A DNA stretch of 64,000 bases from Silene latifolia (taxonomy: Eukaryota > Streptophyta > Magnoliopsida > Caryophyllales > Caryophyllaceae). The notes under the pieces are model-generated. The model was not told where the DNA came from and ran no database searches. It saw nothing but the letters and a program-made list of their open reading frames with translations. Positions 46,795 to 57,712 of the stretch are shown piece by piece. Numbering within the stretch: position 1 is the stretch's first letter; every line of letters begins with the position of its first letter. Where the stretch lies: assembly GCF_048544455.1 (NCBI RefSeq), contig NC_133536.1, positions 35,668,652 to 35,732,651 on the forward strand, written 5' to 3'. Made by a program: the position numbers and the translations under genes.

Positions 46795-49052
46795 TTGTTA
46801 TGAAAAAGAAGTGGTCTACAAAACAAAATATAAGGAGTAAAACAATTGTCGTTTTAATAATACTCGTAAAAATGTATGATTTAAACAAGTTTTATGCATT
46901 TTTCTAGTGACCTCTACCCAACTAGATAAATGATTCCAAGACCCAAATTCATATCGACTTAGGCACGGGGTAGCCGATGAAACCTTTATCAATATAACTC
47001 GGTGGATTAACTTTTAATCGATTCTACTTTTAGAACTCTTGGTCGATAAAATTACTCTAATATTTATCTATAGCCCAAAACACATCAACAAGGGCACGGG
47101 GTAGCCGATGAAACCCTCATCGATTACTTTTGTTGAGTTCAATCCAAATTTCGAATAAATGTGTCCATTATCCAAACCCACATTAACTTAGGCACGGGGT
47201 AGCCGATGAAACCCTCATCAACATGAATTCGGTGGATTAGACATTTATCACCCACTTCCCCTACGTAACAAGGTTTGTACCCGGGGTAGCCGAGTGCACT
47301 CCCTCGCGAAATAGGTTTTCATGGTTTCTACTATTCGGTAAGGCTATGTCTCAATTAATTGTTTTAGCGAGAGGTCATGTCAATCTATTATCTATCACGT
47401 TTTAAGTGAACTAAAGCGGTAAACTACGATAATTTGAATTGACACGGTCGATAAACTCGATAAAATGACAATGCATGTTTAGTTATGGCGATTTAGCGAT
47501 GCATGTGACATAAAATAAAATGCAAGCATAAAGATAAAAAATCCTAGTATGGCCTTTCCTAAAATAGAAAAACTATTTAACTATTACATATTCGGAAACC
47601 AACTCCATTGGTCCCTTGAACTTCGGTTGTGGCACGCATCTCGAGGTAACACCGTCTTTATATATCGCCATTCTTGAAGAAATCCGTCTTTGGGAACTCC
47701 GGAATGAATAAAATTACATAACAAATTACATAATTTCCTATTATACATTTGTAACTAAAATAAAATAAATCTATTAAATTACAAAACGGTGATACGAGAT
47801 CACAATAAAAATTACAACCGAATCGATATTCCCATACATTTCGGGAAATACCAATTAAAATCTAAGGCCATACTAAGTAAAATTACATAATTCAAAAAAT
47901 TACATAAATTAAAATTATGACAATCATAAAGAAAATGCAGCATTATAATATGTAAGAACATGCTCAATTTTATGCTAAATCGCCTTTAATTTGCCAATAT
48001 CGTATATTACTCAGTTTTTACGGATTTGCGTGATTTCAACATTTTTATAATCACAAAAATACATAAACTCATATTTATGCATAAGTTAATTACCCTAACC
48101 TCTTAGGACTCAAAATATAGTCTTCACTAATAATTTGACCATAATTAACCCATATTTTATAAAATTGTTCATAAATGGACTAAAAATTACAAAATAAGCT
48201 ATTAAACTTCAAATAAATCACAAAATTTTAAATAAATTCAAAATTTGAAATTTAAACTCATGAACATTCTGGAAAAATTCCATGACACTCATAATATTCA
48301 AAATCTTAGGTTAAAAATTTCGAAAATTTACCGGAAAAACAATGTTGCGGTTTATCGATTTTAATAAAATAATCATAAAAACATGGAAAAAATATTTTCA
48401 CTAACTTTTCAATTTTAGATCTGAAAAAAAATAATAAAATGCAACATTAGACGTTTTTCCTAAGTCATAGATTATGTTTTATTAATTTTCACTAATAATG
48501 TCACTATTTATGCTATTTTTCTTCAAAAATTCATAAATCATGCAAAAAGACTTCTTTATAGCCAATTATTTTACACACATCTTGTAAATTTGCATGTGAC
48601 AACATATTAATTTTCTATGACCAGATTCGAAATTTAACTCATATTAACCTATTTTTCACTTAAATCCGAATTTAATAATGAGAAATTCATTTTTTGAGCA
48701 TAACAAGTCCAAAAATTATGAAAATTTACAGGTTATCTCAAAATAATATATGTGACAACATATCCAAAAATTAATGAAAAATTCGAAGTATAGCTAATTT
48801 TAGACCAAAAATGACATTTTTACTCATAAAATCACATTTAAATGCCATTATTGTAAAATATGAACAATAAAAATCCGAAAAATTAACCAAAATATCCTAA
48901 AACATTTTAGGACCAGAAATATTAACATGCATGGATTGATTTCGTGATATCTCATAATAACACAAATTTTACAAGTTTTATTTGTTATTCTTATAACTCG
49001 GAAAAACTTTTAACCGATTTGCATGCAAACAACCGTGACTCTTGATACCGAT
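46795..49052 (-). other. Leader of element D, with four repeats
   Basis: No gene. Very AT-rich from 47.9 to 49.0 kb. A motif GGCACGGGGTAGCCGATGAA appears near 46962, 47094 and 47191 and in a shorter form at 47281. The imperfect primer site lies at 49040-49052. Confidence 0.7.
46955..47310 (-). repeat. Four copies of a GGGGTAGCCGA repeat, about 100-130 bp apart
   Basis: Three long copies (GGCACGGGGTAGCCGATGAA then ACC(C/T)TC/TATC) and one short copy (CCGGGGTAGCCGAG, 47280-47293), separated by diverged spacers. Confidence 0.8.
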
Positions 49053-50319
49053 TGAAGGAAATGTAGATTCATATACATACAACATACTCTTATATGTCGA
49101 AATTAATTTGTCATAAAATTAAATGTGGATTTTATGCATGCAAACAATAATAAAATAGAGGAGAAATCATGTCCTTACTTTGATAATTTCGGTTTAATGG
49201 GCACAAGAGAGATCACCTTTCTCTCTTGTTCTTGAGCTTTTCCTTATGGAAGAACAAAGATCCAAGTATAGGATCTCTCCCTAAGCTTTATACCCAAGGC
49301 TATCTCTTAATACAAATTAATATTATAAGTACTAGTATAATATTAATAAGGTAGAAAATTGAACCAAAATATTATTTAACACTTGAATATTTCGGTTTTT
49401 ATGAGAGAAGGAGAGGAGGATTTTTCTTCTCACTAGAACTTATATTTTGGATGATGAGTTGAATGAATAATAATACACTACACTTAGTATATTATTAGGT
49501 AAAAATTATAGGAAAAACAATGATGGGTTTTTCTTCCCAAAACCGTGTAAGAGGAGAGGTTAAGGGGAGCCAATGCATGCCCACATTTGTCTTCACAATG
49601 AGTAGTAGGGTTGCATGGCTACTAAAGCAAAACAATCATTATGTTTAGCTACTAATTAAACAATTAATTAGCTTAAAAACTCCTCCAATTTTCGGCACTT
49701 TTAGTTAATATGGATTCCATATTAATTTTGTCAATTGTCAATATGTTACATGTCACATGTCACATAAACTTGTTATGTATTTTTATCATATTAAAAATCA
49801 ACGTATTAATAAAAATACGTCACATACAAAAATCGACTTAGTAATTTCATAATTACTTGTGCCAAAAATTTTACCAATTATAAATTACAACCGATTGTAT
49901 TTATAACAATTCATTCAAATTTAATTGTTACATTAAACAATTATTTCATCCGAGTAATGATACAATTCAATTACTCAGACCGTATCTTATTTAATCACAT
50001 TTCAATATGATACGTAAATTTTACTTCCAAAATCGTCCGTCAATTTTCAAGTAATTTAATTAACTCGCAACATTATACGATTAATTAAATAATCAATTAA
50101 GAGTGTTGCCCTATAGGTATGACCTAGGGGTCAACTGATCACCACCGTCACACGACAAGAATGTCAAACTCTAGTCACCAATCATTACCGATATATGTTG
50201 ACCAGTTGACAGTAACAAAATTACTTCCCAATTGTATTCTATATAATGAGATTTAAACATGTGATCATCATGATCAACAGTCGTGATCGCATTATTGTCG
50301 GAGGACACATATTCCAACA
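49053..50319 (-). repeat. 5' LTR of element D
   Basis: 1267 bp, followed at 50320 by the target duplication CTTTG. Confidence 0.95.
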
Positions 50320-51077
50320 CTTTGATCATCATAGAGCCCATTATAGAACTGATTGCATAGGCTCCACTTCTCAAACCCATGGTGCGGTATGGTTCGCACC
50401 AATTTCTTGAAACGGACCCAGGCCTCATGAAAGTTCTCATCCGGCCCTTGTTTAAAGCTCGTGATCTGAGCTCTAATCGCATTGGTCTTCGAGGCAGAAA
50501 AGTATTTCTTTTAAAAAGCCAAGGCCAACGAACTCCAGTCGGTGATCCCATTAGCAGCTCGATCCAGGTCTTTATACCACTCCCTTGCAGCATCACGAAG
50601 GGAGAAAATAAACATGGTCTCCTTTATCTGGTCCGGAGTCACGCCAGTGGGTGTGGGTATGGAACAATAATAATCGATAAAGGTCTCCATGTGCTTGGCT
50701 GCATCTTCAGTTGCAGCTTCCCCGAATTGGTTTCTCTCAACCAAATTAATATAGGCAGACTTTGGCTCGAATTTTCGTTCTTCCCCTGGTAATGCGAATC
50801 CTTTGTAAAGATTCGCAGCAGTCGGCTCAGAGTGACTAGCTATGCTTGCTTCTCCAGCCATGACTGGAATTTCTGGAGAAGTGACGGTCTCAACTGAAGA
50901 AGTAGAAACAGGAGAAGAAGGTGGATCTTCCTCAAATAGAGCGTTTTCGTAGTAACTTGACAGAGTACTCAGCTCTTCCTCTGTTGGCAATATCCTAGAT
51001 GATCGTCTCAACTCGCGCAAGGTCTTCTCAATCTCAGGATTGAAAGGTATTAATTCACCACCCTGTGACCTGCGCAT
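50320..51077 (-). pseudogene. gag of element C, 5' part, split by D
   Basis: Starts at ATG 51077 (MRRSQGGELIPFNPEIEKTL). An acidic N-terminal region is followed by the retrotransposon gag core (about residues 110-230: DQIKETMFIFSLRDAAREWY). TAA at 50511-50513 interrupts it; after that the same frame stays open and keeps core sequence (VRFKKLVRTIPHHGFEKWS) to the D insertion at 50320, and the frame resumes at 41528. It is the family's N-terminal gag, missing in element A. The insertion and the stops make it non-functional. Confidence 0.88.
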
Positions 51078-51180
51078 AAGAAGAAACTACAAAAAGAATA
51101 TGAGAATAGTTTAAGGAACGAATGTCCCTTAAACTAAGAAACAGACTAAAATAAAACAACAAAAAATTAGAACAATTGCC

Positions 51181-51198
51181 TCCCCGGCAACGGCGCCA
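51181..51198 (-). other. Primer-binding site of element C
   Basis: Minus strand TGGCGCCGTTGCCGGGGA, a perfect match to the complement of the plant tRNA-Asp 3' end, 5 bases from the LTR. Confidence 0.95.
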
Positions 51199-51203
51199 AA
51201 ATT

Positions 51204-52710
51204 TGATACCCGTCGTTGTGAGTACCAAAAATAATATTTATATTTCCTATTAAAACTAACCTAGGCTAGTGGTAACAGGGTCGAACCACAAGGAGGCAAA
51301 TGTAATTAATAATTGTCTAATTCTAGTCTAAGGTAACGAATGTGGGAGTTGAATTGATTTGGTCTAAAGCTAAAGGCACTAAACTAAATAGACGGATAAA
51401 ACAGATAAAAGAAGGGGTACTAGGATGGTCGGTTCACTATAGTTTCGGTGGCAGCATACTAAGTAGGGCTAAATCAAACACATGAGGCGGGAAAACAAGA
51501 GGTCCTCTCGCTCCACTCTTAACAAGTAGCATCTTTCGATCTCGCTACAAGTCCCTAATATCACTAATACTGACTTTCGTCCTGAAAAGTGACTAACAAC
51601 CTAAACTTTACCTATCTTTCGATCTCAGCATAGTTATTTTAATCGATGGTCAATCAACCTTCCCTATCTTTCGATCTAATGGGTCAGTCGAATCCTAAAC
51701 ATTCAACTAGTCACGTGCACTCGATTCGTCAAATATAGAAATAAAAACAATTAAAACGAAGGTAACACCTCACGTGGTCAGTCGATCGACCAGGTATGGC
51801 AGTCGATCGACTGACACGCGATTTCAGTCTACTATTCTAATGCCGCCTAATCCTACAAATTCCCTACATCCTAGCACGAATAATTTAGCTATTCGTGACT
51901 ATAGTGGAAACAACAATAATATTAAAGATTAAAACTACTGAATTCATGCTTGAATTAACGGAATAAAGGATTTGCATAAAACGATAATTATGGCTTCGGG
52001 AAACTAACTAGCAATTTCTATACTATCAATGCAATAAAGATGAACTGAAATAGAACAGAAAGAATACCGAAATTGCAGAGGAATTGTAACGGAATGATTA
52101 GAAGTACGAACGAAAATCCGATGCAAACCAATATTCCGAACCCTAATTATTTGATATTCTAAAACTGATAAAAACTGAATGTAAAACTTGATTGAAAAAC
52201 TGAATCCACTCCCAAAACTCAAGCTGCGTTATAAAGGAAAAGTACGCAGCTATTATTTCTAAACCTAATATATCATGGGCTTGCTAATTCTCGATCTTCT
52301 AATTCACGTCTGAGTTAGCGTCTTGGTCGATCGACTGCTGGGACCGGTCGATCGACTGGTCCATGCTGAACAGTAGCTATGGAACCCGTGAGTTGGTCGA
52401 TCGACTGAAGGCAGTGGTCGATCGACCGAAGTAGCTGACACTTGACTTCTAATTTCTCGTGGATTTGTCTTTTGGGCCTCGAAATGCGCACCAAGTTCGT
52501 TCCTTAAGTGAATACTTCACGTCAAATGCAATGCAAGATACTCGGGGACGGATTTGGCTCAAAATCTACTCATTTCCGCATAAATCTGCAATATTACATA
52601 AAAATACGAAAGTAGACGAAATGGGCCAAATAGTAGCCTTAAACTACATAAATGAGCTCTGAAATGCGTGTAAAATAAGGTGTAAAACATCATATAAATG
52701 ACACGCATCA
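51204..52710 (-). repeat. 5' LTR of element C
   Basis: 1507 bp, few differences from 35482-36993. Phased palindromes start at 51781/51802, 52326/52347 and 52396/52417. Confidence 0.95.
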
Positions 52711-52715
52711 ACCAT

Positions 52716-55700
52716 CCAATGTAAACATTATAGCAGCAAGCTACCGAAGTTGATTAATGTTATAGATTGTTTAAAGGTAGCATGACTGCATGAGTTGGAG
52801 GTTGAGGATTCAAGCTTTTTACTCCTCATTTTCTTGTGTATCATGAAATTCAGTAAGTTTCAGATTTTTAAATATCCTTTATTCATCTTCAACCATCATT
52901 TTTTACATGAAACTCATTAACTTTTAGATTTCTGAATATTTTTTTATTAAATCTTCTATTTTCAGGCAAGTAAGTGTAGTGTAATACTTGTGTCAATTAC
53001 AAATTTGACAACATAAATACATAGTGAAAATGATTTGAAGTAGAAAATTGTTGAGGTGCTTTAAATTTTTAAATAATATATTTAGATTCTATATTGAACT
53101 CAATATATATTGTTTTATTTTCGACTTAAATTATAAATACTACCTATATATCACTTTTGAATTTTTAAAATATAACTCTATATAATTTAAATCGTAGCTC
53201 TGTCCCTGCTCTCAAAGTCTTGTATTACACATCATAGTTACCTACTTTTCTTTTCTTTTTTTTTTTTTTTTTTGAGGAAAACTTACGTACTTTTCTTTCC
53301 ACACAAATTCTCATTTGTGACATGCAATATCCGTCACTTTGGAGTGACGGATACCATTTTACCTCACAACGTACCCATTTTTTCTCTCTCTGCAACACTG
53401 TTCATGTGGCCCCCTTTCTCCACTAACCCATTTTATTACCATTTTATCTCACAAAATATCCGCTACAAATGGTAACCTGTCACAAGGGAGACCAATTGTT
53501 CTTTCCAAGCTTCGACGTTTGAACTTTTGAAGCCTGGCTCGATTTAGTAGTAGGTAGTACTTAGTAGTTAGTAGGTACATATATATACGGATGTGAATAG
53601 TGTGATTTGGGCAGTGGGCTCCAAAAGCCAATATGATATGCATGGTTTCTTCGTGATTAAGCATTTAAAGTAAGTTGCTCAATTGATTTAGCTTTAGCAA
53701 ATCTTTGTTGTAAGCTTTCGTTATCCACAATTTCTTGTTCTACTTACAATTATCTCAAACGACGAGCTCCGGAAAATGTATTTTAGTGTTGTTGGAAGAT
53801 ATGGTCCCACTACCTTGTACATCCTTGCAAGAAAAGTTGACTTCACTTTTTTTTTTTAAACAAAAAATTGTGAATTGTGATGCTTGCAGACAATTTTTGT
53901 GTATTTGGTATACAACATACATAAATGTATTTATTAAGGTCCGTTTTTTTTTTATTGAAACTGTTTGAACGAAAGGGAATTGAATCACTCTAAACCAAAT
54001 TGAACCAAATTTATAAAAATTAAAATTAAATCCAAAAGAACAAGGTTTAGCTAGGAGTAACTCGCATGTTTACCATTGATCAACATTTCAAAAATGGTGG
54101 AGCCAAGTATTTTAGATATATCGTTTTTCGAGTAATGAGAAAAATATACGGAGTAATTTTTAGCAAAAACTTTTGGATTTCCTCAATATTGCCTCAATAT
54201 TTACCATGTTCTTTTCGGTTTAATTTCAGCTCTCATTTAGCTCAATTAATCCTACTTCAATTCAGCTAAGCTCATTTCAGTTCAGTTTGGCTTAATTCAG
54301 CTTTATTCATTTCAGTAAAGTTCAATTCAGTTTAGATCATTACAGTTCCATTCGGCTCACTTTCACCTCAATTCAGTTCAGTTCAACTCCATTCAATCCA
54401 AAACAGCATGACTTGATTGTTAATTCTTATCTAAATTCTAAATATTTTATCTAAATATTCAGTTCGGTTCAGCTCCAATCAGCCCAATCTAGATATTTTG
54501 TCTAAATTTTCGTCCCCTTAATTATAAATTGTGGTTTAATTAAGAAAGCAGATATATTCTATATAAGTTTATCTTAATTCTTATACTTAATATATTTACT
54601 TGAATCTTGTCATCTTGATTGGCTTCCTTTATATTGTGTCAAGTAAACTATTTGTTTTTTTTTTGGCAATCGTAAAAAAGTTTTATATAGATGGTATTTG
54701 ACCAATTTAGTCAAATGCACTTAATTTAGTAAAAACATAAACTAATTAAGACAACCAAGTAGCTACATTAGCTAATATCATTGTGTTGATGGCGTACAGC
54801 TGATTGCACACAGATATCTTCTTCAACATCCACCTCATTCTTGAAGCGACGGTTAGAGCTGGCCAACTGATCAAACATAATGTGTCAAGTAAACTAACAT
54901 AGATGAAATGTGACAAAATTTTGTTAAATTTCCATATTTCACATTTTACAATTTACCTAGTGTTCATGTAAGATTGTAATGTACGGAGTGCAACTTTATT
55001 TTCTAGTGAACGCGAGAAGTTAAGTCGAGACGCGTACTTTTGCTACAAGCCTACAATAGAGGATTGTCACTACATGCTTAGTAGTTAGTAATGTATCCAA
55101 AGAAAAAGCAACATTAGTAAGCAGTAAAGCACCAAGAAAAAATGGCTACGTTATATTAATGCATTTCCTTTTTTATTATGGTCGATAAACCAATAGGTTA
55201 AAATATGAATTTATCAATAAATAATTAATAAAAAAAAAATTATTGGCGCACAACAAAATCAAACTCTTAAGAGAACTAAAGTAGGTCCTTAATTACAAAT
55301 CTAATCACAAACAAGTTAAAAGAGCTCCTTGCGTTCCAGCAAGGATCCTTTCCATTTTTTTTTCTCCATTTTCTCTCAAAATCCTATATTATATTAATAT
55401 TCCACATTTATCTCATCATTCACTTGCAGTCTTGCACCATTTGTTCGTTTTAAAATCTAATCCGGACCATTAAAAGGAAATGGAAGGAAATGAAGAGGAG
55501 AAGAAATAGAGAGAATCTAAATTGCCTGCGTTCTACATAATCTTTTTTTTTTCCTTTGATCAATTTCTTTGGATTTTGTCTGTAGCAACATGCAAATTTA
55601 TCGTGACAAAATAAGCAGTGAATTAATTGATTCATGTGTAACATAGATACTCCGTATGTTCCGTCACAAAATCACCTCCAAACACGAAATTGTTTGACAT

Positions 55701-57360
55701 AATTGAGTAAAGGATAACTAATTAAACGTTGGTAAAATTATTACGAATGATATAAATAACTGTTTCACCGTTGAGATATATATCGGTTACTGATATGAAT
55801 TATGATGAAATTGCCTCTCTAATATATGAGTAAAGTTTCTTCACAATATGTTATTATTCGGTCTCTAAATAGGAAGTGCGTATGTTATCATGTGTCAACT
55901 ATATATGGCCCATACACGTTATGCATAGAACATACGCTGGAAATTATAGTTGGGAACGTCGTCAGGTACGTCGCATGGCTCATGGAACACAAATTATGAC
56001 CAACCTTGCTAGCTATAGTAGTTTGAAAGCTAAAGAATAATCTTGGTAGGTCAACAAACAAAAACTCTCAAGTTTGACTTTGATAGGGGTTAAATAATCA
56101 TGCAAAAGAAATGCATTACTAAATAATGTTCCTACTACAACTTAAACAATTTAGTCAATTTCATCTAAGAGGGCATATATCATATATCTAATAAAAATGA
56201 TTTTGGTCAAGCTAATCTTACAATTACCACAAGTTTGTAACATGGGAGAAGACATTTGTATACACGAGAATTAAGAATTATACTCATATGATATTATTAT
56301 ATGCAATGTCGCATTTCACATTTACATTTTATGATTTCATAATAGAGATAATGAGTAGTTGATGATTTCGTGAAATATTTGAAGTTATGTGATGATTTTT
56401 AACTTTATTGTTGTTTACTTCTATTTACTTAATGACATTTATATTGAAAAAAAATAGGATTTTGAAGTTCACATGATGTTGGATGGCTGTGTCAAAATAT
56501 GTTATTGGTCCACTTTTTATTTTTCGGAGTGTTAGCCAAGGATGTGTGATTTAATTATTTTGAATATATAAACAATTTCACAAATGTACCTCTAACGAAC
56601 CTTTTTTTTGTGCAATAAAGAGATTCAAAATCTAATTACTCATATCAGCCAATGCAATTCCCGCCCCTTATAAACTTGGAAGATTTACACTAATATAATC
56701 CACAATTTATTACTCTATAACTCCCTAATCAACATAATATAAAAGAAGAGAAGAAAATTCAAACATGTACGATTTACAAATTTTCATCTTAATCACTATT
56801 AGCGATTAAACTAGCCAAAAATCCAAGCCTATTAAGTTATCAACTAGCCAAAATCTTATAAGGCACATGTCACAATAATTGGAATTTAGAAGGTGTAAGG
56901 AAGCTACCAAGTCATCCAACAAACATTAAAAACCCTCCAAAATAATTCTTCCAACCAAAAATCCAGGTAGAACCTTCTATACCACACAACTCCATCTGTG
57001 TTTAACCTAAGACTTTACTTAACAAAGAACAAGTACAAGTCCTCCTCCCTCTTATCCATAAACAAACACAAATAATCAAAATTGAATTTTCCACAAACCA
57101 AACATTAAAACTCGAGTCTTTTTTAAGACGTAATTATCCGCCTCAGATCAGTACATATCGGTTATGTATATAAAGAATACAGGAAAAAAAAAATTAATAT
57201 ATTTCTTTTATATATACAAGCCACTTGATCTTTATTAAACTTAACATGGATAAACCACGTCTCAAACGAGTTTCACCGTGGAAACTTAAAAACAGATACA
57301 AATACAGAAAGAAAAAGAAAAATAAAAAGTAAAAACGTGTATGATCAAGTACAGAAAAAC
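52716..57360. other. Long AT-rich intergenic region, no gene seen
   Basis: Only short, domain-free frames. It includes a T run (53257-53273), a CCGTCACT foldback near 53331-53351, a degenerate TTCAGTTCA repeat (54186-54490) and AT-rich DNA to 57360. The final 300 bases are probably promoter of the protease gene. Confidence 0.5.
54186..54490. repeat. Degenerate TTCAGTTCA / TTCAGCTCA repeat
   Basis: About 300 bp of 5-10-base units (CTTCAATTCAGC, CATTTCAGTTCAG, CTCAATTCAGTTCAG) with many variants, interrupted by AT-rich sequence near 54415-54460. Confidence 0.7.
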
Positions 57361-57712
57361 ATATATAAATGCCAAATGACCAAATAACTTCCATCTTCTT
57401 CAATTCTCTAAAGCTTTCTCTCTCTAAATTCTCTCACTAAATCATTCTACTTTAACTTAATTACATACTCTCTAAATTACGCTACGAAATTGAAAGATTT
57501 AATCTTTTTGAAAAACCCATTAATTTAATCTAATTTATTCTTAATTACATACTCTAATTCTCTACTCATTTCTTAATTCTTCCAAATATTCTTCTTCTTA
57601 ATCATTTCGCACATCAATTTCTAGTTGAATTATTCTTGCTTGGTGTGCTGTCAATTTCATCAAAACAACAAATAAAACTAAAAATATTAATTTTAAATAT
57701 TTAAAATTTTAA
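57361..57712 (+). promoter_or_regulatory. Putative TATA box and 5' UTR of aspartic protease gene
   Basis: TATATAAAT at 57362-57370 is followed by a CT-rich leader (57390-57450), as in many plant 5' UTRs. The first in-frame ATG with a signal peptide is at 57713. Confidence 0.5.

Larger units (their letters stand above)
41529..50319 (-). mobile_element. Element D: gag-only Copia-type LTR retrotransposon in C
   Basis: Two 1267-bp LTRs (41529-42795 and 49053-50319) read TGTTGG...CTTCA on the minus strand and are flanked by perfect duplications CTTTG (41524-41528 and 50320-50324). The site next to the right LTR reads CGGTATCAAGAG, an imperfect tRNA-iMet primer site. Only gag is recognisable (45893-46794); protease, integrase and reverse transcriptase are absent. 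A 2.3-kb leader precedes gag, and a 3.1-kb hairpin-rich untranslated region with several polypurine-like tracts follows it. Confidence 0.93.
35482..52710 (-). mobile_element. Element C: Athila-like gag-protease LTR element, minus strand
   Basis: LTRs at 51204-52710 (5') and 35482-36993 (3'), a perfect tRNA-Asp primer site at 51181-51198, a polypurine tract at 36994-37013 and perfect target duplications ACCAT (35477-35481 and 52711-52715). The interior encodes gag, a zinc knuckle and a protease relic and then about 2.2 kb of untranslated sequence with palindrome pairs; no polymerase or integrase. Element D interrupts gag. Without D it is 8.4 kb. It retains the 5' gag that element A has lost. 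Confidence 0.95.

Noticed and set aside
53331-53351. CCGTCACT/AGTGACGG foldback
   Set aside because: Single small hairpin without flanking duplication or second copy here.
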